This document shows, in pieces, positions 1 to 8,873 of a stretch of DNA of 49,873 nucleotides. This DNA comes from an uncultured Bacteroidota bacterium (lineage in GTDB: Bacteria; Bacteroidota; Bacteroidia; Flavobacteriales; Flavobacteriaceae). Under the pieces are notes generated by a model. That model saw only the letters and a list, made by a program, of their open reading frames with translations. It ran no database searches and was not told where the DNA came from. A program made the translations under genes and the position numbers. The stretch is from contig CABXVR010000008.1 of the NCBI GenBank assembly GCA_902515565.1, positions 1 through 49,873 of the forward strand. Reading direction: 5' to 3'. How positions within the stretch are numbered: the first letter of the stretch is position 1; each line of letters starts with the position of its first letter.

Positions 1-346
1 CAATGCTCTTATAATAAGCTATGATGGTAATGCTACATTGGCAAATAATTTAACTATAAATTCAGATGCAAGATTAAAGTCTAACATAGTTACTCTTGGA
101 AGTACACTGTCTAGACTTTTATTAATTGATGGAAAAAGCTATACAATGAAGGCAAATGAGTCAATTTCTAAAATTGGACTTCTTGCTCAAGAAGTTCAAT
201 CTGTTTTTCCAGAACTAGTAAAAACAGCAAATAATTCTGAAGGAACACTATCTGTCAATTACCAAGGAATGATCCCTGTGTTACTAAATGCTATTAAAGA
301 ACAACAAGCTCAAATTAAAGAACTTAAAGCTTTAATTAAAAAATAA
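1..346 (+). CDS. C-terminal part of a surface/tail-fibre-like protein with an S74 chaperone domain (5' truncated)
   Basis: The frame is open to the first base, so only the last ~115 residues are visible. They match the intramolecular chaperone (Peptidase_S74) domain found at the end of phage tail spikes and many Bacteroidota surface proteins. The hallmark Ser-Asp-x-Arg-Leu-Lys motif is present (NSDARLKSNI); in the family the chain is cut just before this Ser, with the Lys five residues later as partner. The segment IGLLAQEVQSVFPELV and a C-terminal coiled coil (IKEQQAQIKELKALIKK) are also typical, the coil trimerising the chaperone. The stop codon directly abuts the next ATG, so translation may be coupled to the GH3 gene. 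What the upstream part does cannot be seen. Confidence 0.85.
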   Translation, partial: NALIISYDGNATLANNLTINSDARLKSNIVTLGSTLSRLLLIDGKSYTMKANESISKIGLLAQEVQSVFPELVKTANNSEGTLSVNYQGMIPVLLNAIKEQQAQIKELKALIKK

Positions 347-2545
347 ATGAGACTTATAATATTAAGCATTAGTTTTTTTTATTTGATATTTAATTCCACT
401 GCGAAAACATTGGAAGAAAACGATCATTTTAACGTGAGTTTAGACTTTGAAGCTCGTACCTCAATTTTAGTGTCAAAAATGACCTTAGAGGAAAAAATAT
501 CACAGTTAGGAAATAATGCCCCTGCAATTCCAAGGTTAGGAGTACTAGAGTACAATTGGTGGAATGAATGTCTCCATGGAGTTGCTAGAGCTGGAACTGC
601 AACAGTTTTCCCTCAAGCAATTGGAATGGCTGCAACGTTCAATCCAAGTCTTATAAATAATGTTGCTGTTGTTATAAGCGATGAAGCTCGTGCAAAACAT
701 CATGAAGCTTTAAGGAATAATGATTACAGTCAGTATAAAGGCCTTACTTTTTGGTCTCCTAATATTAATATTTTTAGAGATCCTAGGTGGGGGCGAGGTC
801 ATGAGACTTATGGCGAAGACCCTTATTTAACTGGGCAAATTGGAACTCAATTTGTTAAAGGATTACAAGGAAATGATTCAAAATACCTAAAATTAGTAGC
901 AACAGCTAAACATTTTGCTGTGCATAGTGGACCAGAATCAGAAAGACATTTTTTTAATGCTAATGTAAACCAAAGGGATTTGTGGGAAACTTACTTACCT
1001 GCATTTGAAGATTTAGTTGTTGACGCAAATGTTTACTCAGTAATGGGTGCATACAATAGAGTTAACGGTGAATCAGCTAGTGCTAGCAATTATCTGTTAC
1101 AAGAAATTCTACGTGATAAATGGGGTTTTAACGGTTATGTTGTTTCGGATTGTGGTGCTATTAATGATATTCATGCAAATCATAAAATAGTAAAAACACC
1201 TGAAGAGTCTGCGGCCTTAGGAGTAATTACAGGTTGTGATTTAAATTGCGGTGGTATCTATCAAAGGTATCTTCAAGAATCTGTTACATTGGGATTGATT
1301 TCAGAAAAAGAAATTGACACTGCAGTTTACAGATTATTTCTAGCGAGAATGAAGTTAGGAATGTTTGACCCTGCTGAAATTGTTTCATATGCGCAAATCC
1401 CTTTTGATGTTAATAATAGTCAAAAACATGATGAGCTATCACTTAAAACTGCTCAGAGTTCAATGACGCTTTTAAAAAATAATGGAGTGCTCCCGATTGA
1501 CATAAATAATATCAAAAAAATCGCAGTTGTTGGGCCTAACGCAGATAATAGAAACGCATTACTTGGAAATTATCATGGTACACCTTCAAACCCTGTAACT
1601 TTTTTGAATGGTTTAAATAATTATGTTGGGAAAAGAGCTGAAATAACTTACTCCAAAGGCGTAGATTTAGTAAAGGATGGAGCTGATGGTTTAAACTTAC
1701 TCAGTGATTCAATTATTAAAGATGTTAAAAAAGCAGATTTAGCAATTTTTGTGGGAGGTTTAGATGCCACATGGGAAGGTGAAGAAATGCCTGGAGGAAT
1801 TAATGTAGATGGATTTTATAACGGAGATAGAACAAGAATTGAGATGCCTGAAATTCAACAAAAAGCAATTAAGGCCATGATTGATACAGGAACTCCTGTT
1901 GTATTAGTTTTAATGGCAGGAAGCTCAATTGCATTAAGTGGATTAGAAAAAGAATTAGATGCTATTTTAATGGCATGGTATCCAGGCCAAAGAGGTGGTG
2001 ATGCTACAACTAGTGTTTTATTTGGAGATTACAATCCAGGCGGAAAACTACCAGTAACTTTTTATAGCTCAACATCTGAATTACCTGATTTTAAGGATTA
2101 CAATATGCATTCAGGAAAAGGATTTACTTACCGATACTATAAAGGCGAGGCGCTTTACCCTTTTGGACATGGATTAAGCTATACTAATTTTAAATATTCT
2201 AAGCTAACAACAGATAAGACGAATATAAACGAAAAAGAAACTTTTAAAATCTCGTTTAATGTTAAAAATATTGGTGATTATGATGGTGATGAAGTTGTTC
2301 AGGTTTATATAAAAGATCTTGAATCAAAACTCAAGATGCCAATTAAACAATTAAGAAGCTTTAAGCGCGTCTCATTAAATAAGGGAGATGAAAAAATAGT
2401 TGAATTTGAATTTAAGCCGATTGAAGATTTTAGTTATTATAATTCTAATGAACAAAAGTATATGGTTGATAAAGGAAGTTTCGAAATTCAAGTAGGTTCT
2501 TCAAGTCAAGATATTCGATTGAAGAAAATCATATATGTTGATTAA
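347..2545 (+). CDS. Exported family 3 glycoside hydrolase, beta-xylosidase/beta-glucosidase type
   Basis: 732 residues. An N-terminal hydrophobic signal peptide (about residues 1-20) is followed by the GH3 TIM barrel, the alpha/beta sandwich and a fibronectin-III-like end domain (about 620-730). GH3 signatures seen: DPRWGRGHETYGEDPY, the KHF substrate motif (Lys188-His189), and VVSDCGAI with the probable nucleophile Asp268. The acid/base is probably one of the Glu residues in WEGEEMPGG (Glu477-480). The SDCGAI and WEGEE forms resemble the xylosidase-like branch rather than classic SDW beta-glucosidases. It should release terminal sugars from oligosaccharides in the periplasm or outside the cell; the substrate is not decidable here. 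It starts right after the preceding stop and is followed one base later by a second GH3, so the two are probably co-transcribed. Confidence 0.93.
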   Translation: MRLIILSISFFYLIFNSTAKTLEENDHFNVSLDFEARTSILVSKMTLEEKISQLGNNAPAIPRLGVLEYNWWNECLHGVARAGTATVFPQAIGMAATFNPSLINNVAVVISDEARAKHHEALRNNDYSQYKGLTFWSPNINIFRDPRWGRGHETYGEDPYLTGQIGTQFVKGLQGNDSKYLKLVATAKHFAVHSGPESERHFFNANVNQRDLWETYLPAFEDLVVDANVYSVMGAYNRVNGESASASNYLLQEILRDKWGFNGYVVSDCGAINDIHANHKIVKTPEESAALGVITGCDLNCGGIYQRYLQESVTLGLISEKEIDTAVYRLFLARMKLGMFDPAEIVSYAQIPFDVNNSQKHDELSLKTAQSSMTLLKNNGVLPIDINNIKKIAVVGPNADNRNALLGNYHGTPSNPVTFLNGLNNYVGKRAEITYSKGVDLVKDGADGLNLLSDSIIKDVKKADLAIFVGGLDATWEGEEMPGGINVDGFYNGDRTRIEMPEIQQKAIKAMIDTGTPVVLVLMAGSSIALSGLEKELDAILMAWYPGQRGGDATTSVLFGDYNPGGKLPVTFYSSTSELPDFKDYNMHSGKGFTYRYYKGEALYPFGHGLSYTNFKYSKLTTDKTNINEKETFKISFNVKNIGDYDGDEVVQVYIKDLESKLKMPIKQLRSFKRVSLNKGDEKIVEFEFKPIEDFSYYNSNEQKYMVDKGSFEIQVGSSSQDIRLKKIIYVD

Positions 2546-2546
2546 A

Positions 2547-4745
2547 ATGAAAGATATGTTCATAAAATATTTACAAAATCGAGTATTATTAATTCCCTTC
2601 ATTTTAATTGCAATACTTTCAAATCAAATTAAAGTACATAGTCAAAGCATCAATACAAATGAGGTATTACTAAACACTAAAATTGACAGCATAATTTCAA
2701 TCCTAACTATCGAAGAAAAAATTGCAATGTGCCATGCTCAGTCCAAATTTAGTTCTGCTGGTGTTCCAAGAATTGGAATTCCTGAATTATGGATGTCTGA
2801 CGGCCCTCACGGAATTCGACCTGAAATGAATTGGGATAATTGGAATTATGCAAATTGGACCAACGATTATGTGACTGCGTTTCCAGCTTTAACATGCTTG
2901 GCTGCTACTTTTAATCCTGATTTATCCAAAGAATACGGAGTGAGTTTAGGTGAGGAAGCTCGATATAGAAAAAAAGATGTTCTACTTGGTCCTGGTGTTA
3001 ATATTTATAGAACTCCACTAAATGGCAGAAACTTTGAATATTTAGGTGAGGATCCTTTCTTGGCCTCAGAAATGGTAGTTCCATATATTCATGGAGTTCA
3101 GCAAAATGGAGTTGCAGCTTGCGTGAAACATTACGCTCTAAACAATCAAGAACAATGGAGAGGTCATATTAATGTAGAAGTGAGCGACAGAGCTTTACAT
3201 GAGATTTATTTACCAGCCTTCAAAGCCGCGATAATTGAAGGTCAATCTTGGTCCATAATGGGTGCATATAATAAATTTAGAGGGGAGCATTGTTGTCATA
3301 ATCAAATTCTATTAAATGATATTTTAAAGAACAAATGGGCATTTGATGGGGTTGTAATTTCAGATTGGGCTGGTACTCATAATACTAATCAAGCGATACA
3401 TAATGGATTAGATATTGAAATGGGAACTCCATCAAACAAAAATATTTCCAAAAGATACCCCTACAATAATAATTTCTTAGGGCTTAGTTTTTTAGAAAAA
3501 ATAAATACTGGTGAGGTAAAAGAAGATATTTTAAATGACAAAGTAAAAAGAATTCTTCGACTAATGTATAGGACAACACTAAATCAGGATCGTCCATTAG
3601 GAAGTATCAATAATAAAGCGCATTCAAACACAGCTTATAAAGTTGCAACTGAGGGAATCGTTTTGTTAAAAAATGAAGACAATCTTTTGCCAATAGATAC
3701 TCACAATAACCTAAACATAGCCATTATTGGTGAAAATGCAAAAAAATCGATGACTATTGGTGGTGGATCTTCTGAACTAAAGGTAGCTTACGAAATTTCG
3801 CCTATTGAAGGATTAAAAAAACATTTTAAAAATGTAAATTTCAAATTTTCATCTGGCTATAGCTCAAATGCAAATGAAGCTGAAAACTACAGACTAAATA
3901 ACGAGGCTTTGTCCATTGCTAAAGAATCTGATATTGTTTTTTTTATCGGTGGTTTAAACAAAAACTCTTCTCAAGACTCTGAAGGTTCGGATAGACAACA
4001 ATATAATCTTCCATATGATCAAGATGGCTTAATAGAATCTATTTCTGAGGTTAACAAAAATATAGCAGTTATTCTAATTAGCGGAAATGCGATTAGGATG
4101 CCGTGGTTATCTGATGTAAAAACAGTAATGCAATCTTGGTATCTTGGAAGTGAAGCTGGAAATGCCATAGCTTCAATTATAAGTGGAGAAGTTAATCCAT
4201 CAGGAAAACTTCCATTCACTTTTCCAAAAAAATTAATGGATAATGGAGCTCATTATTATGGGGAATTATCTTATCCAGGAAACGGAGAAACTCAATTTTA
4301 TAAGGAAGATATTTTAGTAGGTTATCGCTGGCACGATACAAAAAAGATAACCCCTAATTTTGCTTTTGGATATGGACTCTCATATACTTCTTTTGATTTG
4401 TCTAAAATAAATTCAGATAAAAAATCTTACTCATCAACAGATTCAATTAAAATAAGTTGTGAAGTAAAAAATACTGGAACTTTAAAAGGGTCTGAAGTTG
4501 TTCAAGTTTATATTGGGAAAAAGAATTCAAAAGTAAAGAGAGCTCTAAAGGAGTTAAAAGGGTTTAAAAAAATATCTGTAAATGAGGGAAAATCTAAAAA
4601 AATTGAAATTAAAATTGGCGTAAATAAACTTGCCTATTATAGTGAAAAAAAATCTGAATGGAATATTGAAAAAGGAGAATATATCATCTATGTTGGTAAT
4701 GCCTCTGACAATATTACAAAAGAATTAAAAATCACAATTATTTAA
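2547..4745 (+). CDS. Exported family 3 glycoside hydrolase, beta-glucosidase type
   Basis: About 732 residues from the ATG at 2547. An in-frame ATG at 2535 would overlap the previous gene by 11 bases; I prefer 2547 because it leaves a normal one-base gap and still gives a charged start before the hydrophobic signal peptide that ends near VHSQ. GH3 motifs: NIYRTPLNGRNFEYLGEDP, CVKHYALNNQE, VVISDWAGTHNT with nucleophile Asp (about residue 273), and SEGSDR with the likely acid/base Glu (about residue 479). The C-terminal 110 residues form the fibronectin-III-like domain. The SDW nucleophile motif and SEGSDR are of the BglX type, so this enzyme belongs to a different GH3 branch from its neighbour. 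Together they suggest stepwise trimming of a beta-linked glycan. Confidence 0.93.
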   Translation: MKDMFIKYLQNRVLLIPFILIAILSNQIKVHSQSINTNEVLLNTKIDSIISILTIEEKIAMCHAQSKFSSAGVPRIGIPELWMSDGPHGIRPEMNWDNWNYANWTNDYVTAFPALTCLAATFNPDLSKEYGVSLGEEARYRKKDVLLGPGVNIYRTPLNGRNFEYLGEDPFLASEMVVPYIHGVQQNGVAACVKHYALNNQEQWRGHINVEVSDRALHEIYLPAFKAAIIEGQSWSIMGAYNKFRGEHCCHNQILLNDILKNKWAFDGVVISDWAGTHNTNQAIHNGLDIEMGTPSNKNISKRYPYNNNFLGLSFLEKINTGEVKEDILNDKVKRILRLMYRTTLNQDRPLGSINNKAHSNTAYKVATEGIVLLKNEDNLLPIDTHNNLNIAIIGENAKKSMTIGGGSSELKVAYEISPIEGLKKHFKNVNFKFSSGYSSNANEAENYRLNNEALSIAKESDIVFFIGGLNKNSSQDSEGSDRQQYNLPYDQDGLIESISEVNKNIAVILISGNAIRMPWLSDVKTVMQSWYLGSEAGNAIASIISGEVNPSGKLPFTFPKKLMDNGAHYYGELSYPGNGETQFYKEDILVGYRWHDTKKITPNFAFGYGLSYTSFDLSKINSDKKSYSSTDSIKISCEVKNTGTLKGSEVVQVYIGKKNSKVKRALKELKGFKKISVNEGKSKKIEIKIGVNKLAYYSEKKSEWNIEKGEYIIYVGNASDNITKELKITII

Positions 4746-4762
4746 CTAATCCTCAATACAAA

Positions 4763-5218
4763 TTAATTTATAATAACTCCATCTGCTAAGAAAGATATTT
4801 TGTATTCTGCTTGGGTTATTTTTTCAATTTCTTCAATTGATTTGTTTGCATCTTCAGCATAATGTCTTAAAAGATCAACACTGATTGTGTCTTTCTTTGC
4901 TATTCCTTGCATAACAACTCTATTGTTTTCTTGCCCTTGTTTTGGAACAAAAAATCCATAATCTTTAAATCTAACCAAAATCGTGTCCTGGTCTATTCTA
5001 ACATTCATCCAACATCCTTTTTTTGGACATGTTGACAAAATAGTTCCCTCAATTTTAGTTTCAACTTCAGCTTGATTTTCGGTTAAATTTTTAACCTTTA
5101 CAAAGTCACTAATATTATTTAATGTGATTTTTTCTCCGTAAAAGTTTAGTTCTTTGGGTTGGCTTTCATTACAAGAAATAAATGAAAGAAAAAATATAGC
5201 TGTTATGAATTTATTCAT
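4763..5218 (-). CDS. DUF4920 family lipoprotein
   Basis: 151 residues. The start is a short charged segment and hydrophobic stretch ending in a lipobox (LSFISC, Cys16), so this is a periplasm-facing lipoprotein. The body matches DUF4920: a small beta-rich region with CPKKGCWM (Cys64 and Cys69), VRFKDYGFFVPK and LRHYAEDANKSIEEI. The two Cys and neighbouring residues could bind a metal or form a disulfide, but the family has no proven function. It converges on the GH3 pair with 17 bases between stops and has its own -7-like box upstream at 5241-5248. Confidence 0.85.
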   Translation of the reverse strand: MNKFITAIFFLSFISCNESQPKELNFYGEKITLNNISDFVKVKNLTENQAEVETKIEGTILSTCPKKGCWMNVRIDQDTILVRFKDYGFFVPKQGQENNRVVMQGIAKKDTISVDLLRHYAEDANKSIEEIEKITQAEYKISFLADGVIIN

Positions 5219-5240
5219 CTGAAAAATTTTATTTTATTTC

Positions 5241-5248
5241 CAAATATA
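5241..5248 (-). promoter_or_regulatory. Bacteroidota -7 box for the DUF4920 gene
   Basis: Read on the minus strand this is TATATTTG, a perfect match to the Bacteroidota -7 consensus TAnnTTTG, 22 bases before the start codon. No TTG is found at the usual -33 distance (a CTG sits 15 bases upstream), so the assignment rests on one element. The rest of the 219-base gap between the DUF4920 and M3 peptidase genes shows no gene. Confidence 0.4.
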
Positions 5249-5437
5249 ATTAAACTAATTTGACAGCTTGAAAGTTTTATAAAAAATATATTTATACCAA
5301 CTGTTTTTTGTTTGAAGGCATATTATAATGATTTTAAAAAAAATGCATAATCGGACATTATTTCTATTCATAAAAAATAATAATAACTAATAATTATTTG
5401 CGTTATATTTACCAAAAATTAATACAATACTTACAAA

Positions 5438-7588
5438 ATGAGAAAGCTAGTTTTTATTTCAGCACTATTACTTATAGTTGCATGCCAACAAGAATCTAAA
5501 ATGGATCCAAACATTAACCCGTTCTTTCAATCATGGGATACTGCCTATGAAGTTCCTCCTTTTATGGATATTAAAGACGAGCATTATATGCCTGCGTTTA
5601 AAAAAGGAATGGAAGAAAATCTCTCTGATATAGATGAAATTGTGAACAACTCAGAAGCCCCAACTTTTAGCAATACAATTGAAGAGCTTGAAAGGACAGG
5701 GAAACTTCTTGGCAAAGTGTCACGTGTGTTTTCTAATTTGGCAAGCTCAAATACAAACCCTCAACTACAAGAACTACAGCGTGAATTGAGCCCAATGCTT
5801 TCGGCTCACTACGATAAAATTTCACTAAACGAAGAATTATTTAAACGTGTTGAGGCTATATGGCAAGATAAAGACGCTATTGAACTAACAAGTGAACAAC
5901 GTAAGTTGTTAAATGATACTAGAAAACAATTTGTTAGAAGTGGCGCACTCATGAATGAGAAAGAAAAAAAGCAAATCACAGAAATTAATTCTAAGATTTC
6001 AGGGCTATCAACATCTTTTGGTCAAAACCTTTTAGCTGAAACAAATGGTTTTGAACTTATTCTTGAAAATTCAGATTTGGATGGTTTATCTGAAGGAATC
6101 ATAGCTGCAGCTTCTGAGGCTGCATCTCAAAAAATGGAAAAAGCAGAAACTAAGGAAGAAGGAGAAAAATATAAAGATAAGTTTGTGTTTACTCCACACA
6201 GAAGTAGCATGTACCCTTTTTTAACAGAGTCTACACGCCGAGATTTGAGGGAACAGCTTTATAATTCATATGTAATGCGTGGAGATAATAATAATGAAAC
6301 TGACAATAAAGAGATTGCTGCGCAGATAGCAAAGTTGAGAGCAGAAAGAGCAGAGATTATGGGCTATAAATCACACGCTCATTTTGTTTTAGATGACAAT
6401 ATGCTAAAGACGCCAGAAGAAGTTTATGATTTACTAACTAAACTTTGGGAACCAGCTGTTAAAAGAGCTAAAGTAGAAATTGCTGATATGCAAGCAGTTG
6501 CAGATGCAGAAGGACAAGTTTTTGAAGTTGCAGCTTGGGATTGGTGGCACTATTCTGAAAAAGTTCGTAAAGAAAAATATAATCTTGATGAGTCTGCAAT
6601 CAAACCATACTTATCCCTGGACAATGTTCTAGAAGGAGTCTTTAGTACAACAAACAAGCTTTGGGGGTTAAGTTTTACTGAAATTTTTGACATAGACCTA
6701 TATCATCCTGATGCTCGAATTTGGGAGGTAAAAGATAAGGATGGAAGTCATTTAGGAATATTCATTGGAGACTACTTTACAAGATCAAATAAACGGGGAG
6801 GAGCGTGGATGAGTAGCTTTAAAGGTCAATCTAATCTAGATGGAAGAGAGCGTCCTATTATTGTAAATGTTTGTAACTTTCCAGCCCCAGTTGGAGATAA
6901 ACCAGCCTTACTAAGCTTTGATAATGTAGTTACCTTATTTCACGAATTTGGACATGCTATGCACGGTACGTTAACAGATGTTACTTACGGAAGTATGGCA
7001 GGAACTTCTGGACCAAGAGACTTTATCGAATTACCATCACAACTGTTAGAACACTGGGCAAGTGAGCCTGAGGTCTTAAAATCATTTGCTACTCATTACG
7101 AGACTGGAGAGGCAATTCCTGATGACTTAATTGACAAGCTGTTAAACGCTTCTAAATTTAATCAAGGATTTATTAATACAGAATACTTGGCAGCTTCATT
7201 ATTAGATATGGATTGGCATTCAATTTCTGCTGAGCAAGCCCAACAATTAGACGCAAACAAATTTGAATCAGAATCACTTAAAAAATATGGTTTGTTAGAT
7301 GAAATTGCGCCTCGATACAGAACAACTTATTTTGCTCATATATTTTCAGGAGGATATTCATCTGGATATTACAGCTATGTTCACGCCGCTGTTCTTGACT
7401 CAGATGCCTTTGAAGCTTTTAAAGAAGCTGGTGATGTTTTTGATGCTGAATTATCCTTAAAATTAAGAGAAACAATATATTCTAAAGGCTCGACAGAAGA
7501 TGCAATGGACTTGTTTGTAAACTTTAGAGGAAGAAAAGCTATCATCGAACCACTATTAAAAGTTAGAGGATTAGACGGTTCTAAATAA
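5438..7588 (+). CDS. M3 family metallopeptidase, peptidyl-dipeptidase Dcp type, lipoprotein
   Basis: 716 residues, close to the ~680-residue Dcp/oligopeptidase A family plus a lipoprotein signal (IVAC, Cys16). The zinc site is HEFGH at residues 502-506, with the third ligand Glu in DFIELPSQLLEHW just after. Later family blocks are present too (GYSSGYYSYVHA, and RGRKAIIEPLL near the end). M3 dipeptidyl carboxypeptidases cut dipeptides from the C-terminus of short peptides. A lipid anchor places this copy in the periplasm or on the outer membrane, probably for peptide nutrition. No gene partner is obvious; the downstream HupE-like gene follows after about 50 bases. Confidence 0.95.
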   Translation: MRKLVFISALLLIVACQQESKMDPNINPFFQSWDTAYEVPPFMDIKDEHYMPAFKKGMEENLSDIDEIVNNSEAPTFSNTIEELERTGKLLGKVSRVFSNLASSNTNPQLQELQRELSPMLSAHYDKISLNEELFKRVEAIWQDKDAIELTSEQRKLLNDTRKQFVRSGALMNEKEKKQITEINSKISGLSTSFGQNLLAETNGFELILENSDLDGLSEGIIAAASEAASQKMEKAETKEEGEKYKDKFVFTPHRSSMYPFLTESTRRDLREQLYNSYVMRGDNNNETDNKEIAAQIAKLRAERAEIMGYKSHAHFVLDDNMLKTPEEVYDLLTKLWEPAVKRAKVEIADMQAVADAEGQVFEVAAWDWWHYSEKVRKEKYNLDESAIKPYLSLDNVLEGVFSTTNKLWGLSFTEIFDIDLYHPDARIWEVKDKDGSHLGIFIGDYFTRSNKRGGAWMSSFKGQSNLDGRERPIIVNVCNFPAPVGDKPALLSFDNVVTLFHEFGHAMHGTLTDVTYGSMAGTSGPRDFIELPSQLLEHWASEPEVLKSFATHYETGEAIPDDLIDKLLNASKFNQGFINTEYLAASLLDMDWHSISAEQAQQLDANKFESESLKKYGLLDEIAPRYRTTYFAHIFSGGYSSGYYSYVHAAVLDSDAFEAFKEAGDVFDAELSLKLRETIYSKGSTEDAMDLFVNFRGRKAIIEPLLKVRGLDGSK

Positions 7589-7636
7589 ATTGAATAAGTC
7601 TTGTTAGCACTTTTTCAATAACATAATTCTGTGTTT

Positions 7637-8389
7637 ATGAGGGTTCATGAGATCATTATTTTTTGCTTTTTGTTTTGCGTAAGTTTTAACGCTTTCTCGC
7701 ATAACCCTGAAGATTTTGTTATTGCCGAAATTGAGCGTGGACAAATGAATTTTGAAAACGAAGAGATCGCAGCAGAATATGGCGCAGCCCTGAAAAGGCA
7801 AAGGGCTCGACGTTTGGCAGCAATGCCTCTTTATAAAAAGTTTTACATTTTTGTAAAAGCAGGCTTTGAGCACATAATACCCCAAGGGCTAGATCACATT
7901 CTTTTTGTCTTAGGTTTATTTTTCTCATGTATAACTTTTCGCTCATTATTATGGCAAGTAACAGCATTTACAGTAGCTCATAGTATTACCTTAGTGCTGG
8001 CTGCTCAGGGGCTTGTTCAACTTCGTGGAGATATAGTTGAGATAATAATTGCACTGTCAATAGTTTGGATTGCTGTAGAGAACTGTTTATATAAAGAAAC
8101 AAGTAAATGGAGGTATTTAGTTGTTTTTAGTTTTGGTCTACTTCATGGGCTTGGTTTTGCCGCACTACTAACACAATACGGACTTCCGAAAGAAAATTTT
8201 ATTTCATTATTATTAGCTTTCAATATTGGAGTAGAGTTTGGACAATTAGCTGTTTTAGTTATTGCTTTCCTATTAATCAAATTAGTTTTAAGAAAAAATT
8301 GGTATAGTAATCAAATTAAAATTCCGGCCTCAATAATAATTGCTCTAGTTGGGCTATTTTGGTTTGTTGAGCGAGTTTTTCAATTTTAA
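7637..8389 (+). CDS. HupE/UreJ-family membrane protein
   Basis: About 250 residues from the ATG at 7637; a GTG two codons upstream is also possible. A signal-like hydrophobic start ends near NAFSHNPEDF. A charged segment then precedes about six membrane helices. Family signatures: GFEHIIPQGLDHILFVLGLF, TAFTVAHSITL and FGLLHGLGFA, with conserved His and Asp residues within the membrane. In characterised relatives (HupE, UreJ) such proteins move nickel or cobalt, but Bacteroidota members lie away from hydrogenase or urease genes and their substrate is unknown. No urease or hydrogenase gene is in this window. It is 13 bases upstream of the SemiSWEET gene, probably the same transcript. Confidence 0.85.
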   Translation: MRVHEIIIFCFLFCVSFNAFSHNPEDFVIAEIERGQMNFENEEIAAEYGAALKRQRARRLAAMPLYKKFYIFVKAGFEHIIPQGLDHILFVLGLFFSCITFRSLLWQVTAFTVAHSITLVLAAQGLVQLRGDIVEIIIALSIVWIAVENCLYKETSKWRYLVVFSFGLLHGLGFAALLTQYGLPKENFISLLLAFNIGVEFGQLAVLVIAFLLIKLVLRKNWYSNQIKIPASIIIALVGLFWFVERVFQF

Positions 8390-8402
8390 ATATTTAAAAT
8401 AA

Positions 8403-8669
8403 ATGTCAGATATTAACATTGAGCTTATCGGATTAATTGCAGCTGTATTTACTACTTCATCTTTTTTTCCACAAGTGATAAAGATTTGGAGGACAAAGCA
8501 AACTAAAGACATTTCTACAACAATGTATATTGCAATGATGATTGGGACCTGTTTTTGGTTAACCTATGGAATACTAATAAATAGTTTCGCTATTATCGTT
8601 GCAAATATTGTTTCTGGGCTACTAGTTTTGTTTGTGCTAATATTCAAATTAGTCAATAGAAAAAGCTGA
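8403..8669 (+). CDS. SemiSWEET sugar transporter (PQ-loop family)
   Basis: 88 residues, the normal size for a bacterial SemiSWEET half-transporter that works as a homodimer. Three membrane helices are visible: about residues 8-25, 40-60 and 64-83. The first ends in the PQ motif (FFPQV, Pro23-Gln24), which acts as a hinge in alternating access. The segment TKQTKDISTTMYIAM is the usual short linker before helix 2. Known members carry sucrose or glucose down a gradient. Lying a few kilobases from two exported glycosidases, it could take up released sugar, but that link is only inferred. Confidence 0.92.
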   Translation: MSDINIELIGLIAAVFTTSSFFPQVIKIWRTKQTKDISTTMYIAMMIGTCFWLTYGILINSFAIIVANIVSGLLVLFVLIFKLVNRKS

Positions 8670-8671
8670 AA

Positions 8672-8779
8672 GTTAAAAGGTTACTTATACCCTTTATATG
8701 AGCTATTTGGATGTTGGTCTTACTTGTTTCTAACGGAAATGCTGGAGAAAATAAATATGGTGCTGATCCAAAAGCATAA
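8672..8779 (+). pseudogene. C-terminal remnant of a DUF805-like membrane protein with in-frame TGA
   Basis: The frame reads VKRLLIPFI, stop (TGA at 8699-8701), AIWMLVLLVSNGNAGENKYG, then ADPKA and a TAA at 8777-8779. The last hydrophobic stretch followed by GNAGENKYGADP matches the C-terminus of DUF805 proteins, which usually end in a helix plus a G-x-x-G-x-N-x-(Y/F)-G-x-D-P motif. The expected residue at the TGA is Gly, one base away (GGA). No upstream half is found: it would overlap the SemiSWEET gene in another frame. It is best read as the tail of a decayed gene. Confidence 0.55.
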
Positions 8780-8795
8780 CATCAATTTATAATAT

Positions 8796-8826
8796 AAAAA
8801 AAGCCATCTAAATAGATGGCTTTTTT
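8796..8826. terminator. Bidirectional intrinsic terminator
   Basis: A perfect 14-bp inverted repeat (AAAAAAGCCATCTA and its complement) is separated by only two bases and flanked by A and T runs. It lies between the plus-strand HupE-SemiSWEET genes and the minus-strand barrel gene, so it can stop transcripts from both sides. Confidence 0.85.
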
Positions 8827-8873
8827 ATTTATATCAACCTAAAATAATTTAGGGGATTGTTTTTTTATGTTGA

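Noticed and set aside
5319-5393. 20-codon frame before the M3 peptidase gene
   Set aside because: It is short, composed mostly of Lys, Asn and Phe as expected from AT-rich sequence, and lacks any motif.
7604-7967. Minus-strand frames with many Cys and Lys
   Set aside because: They overlap the HupE-like gene, whose motifs are clear on the plus strand.
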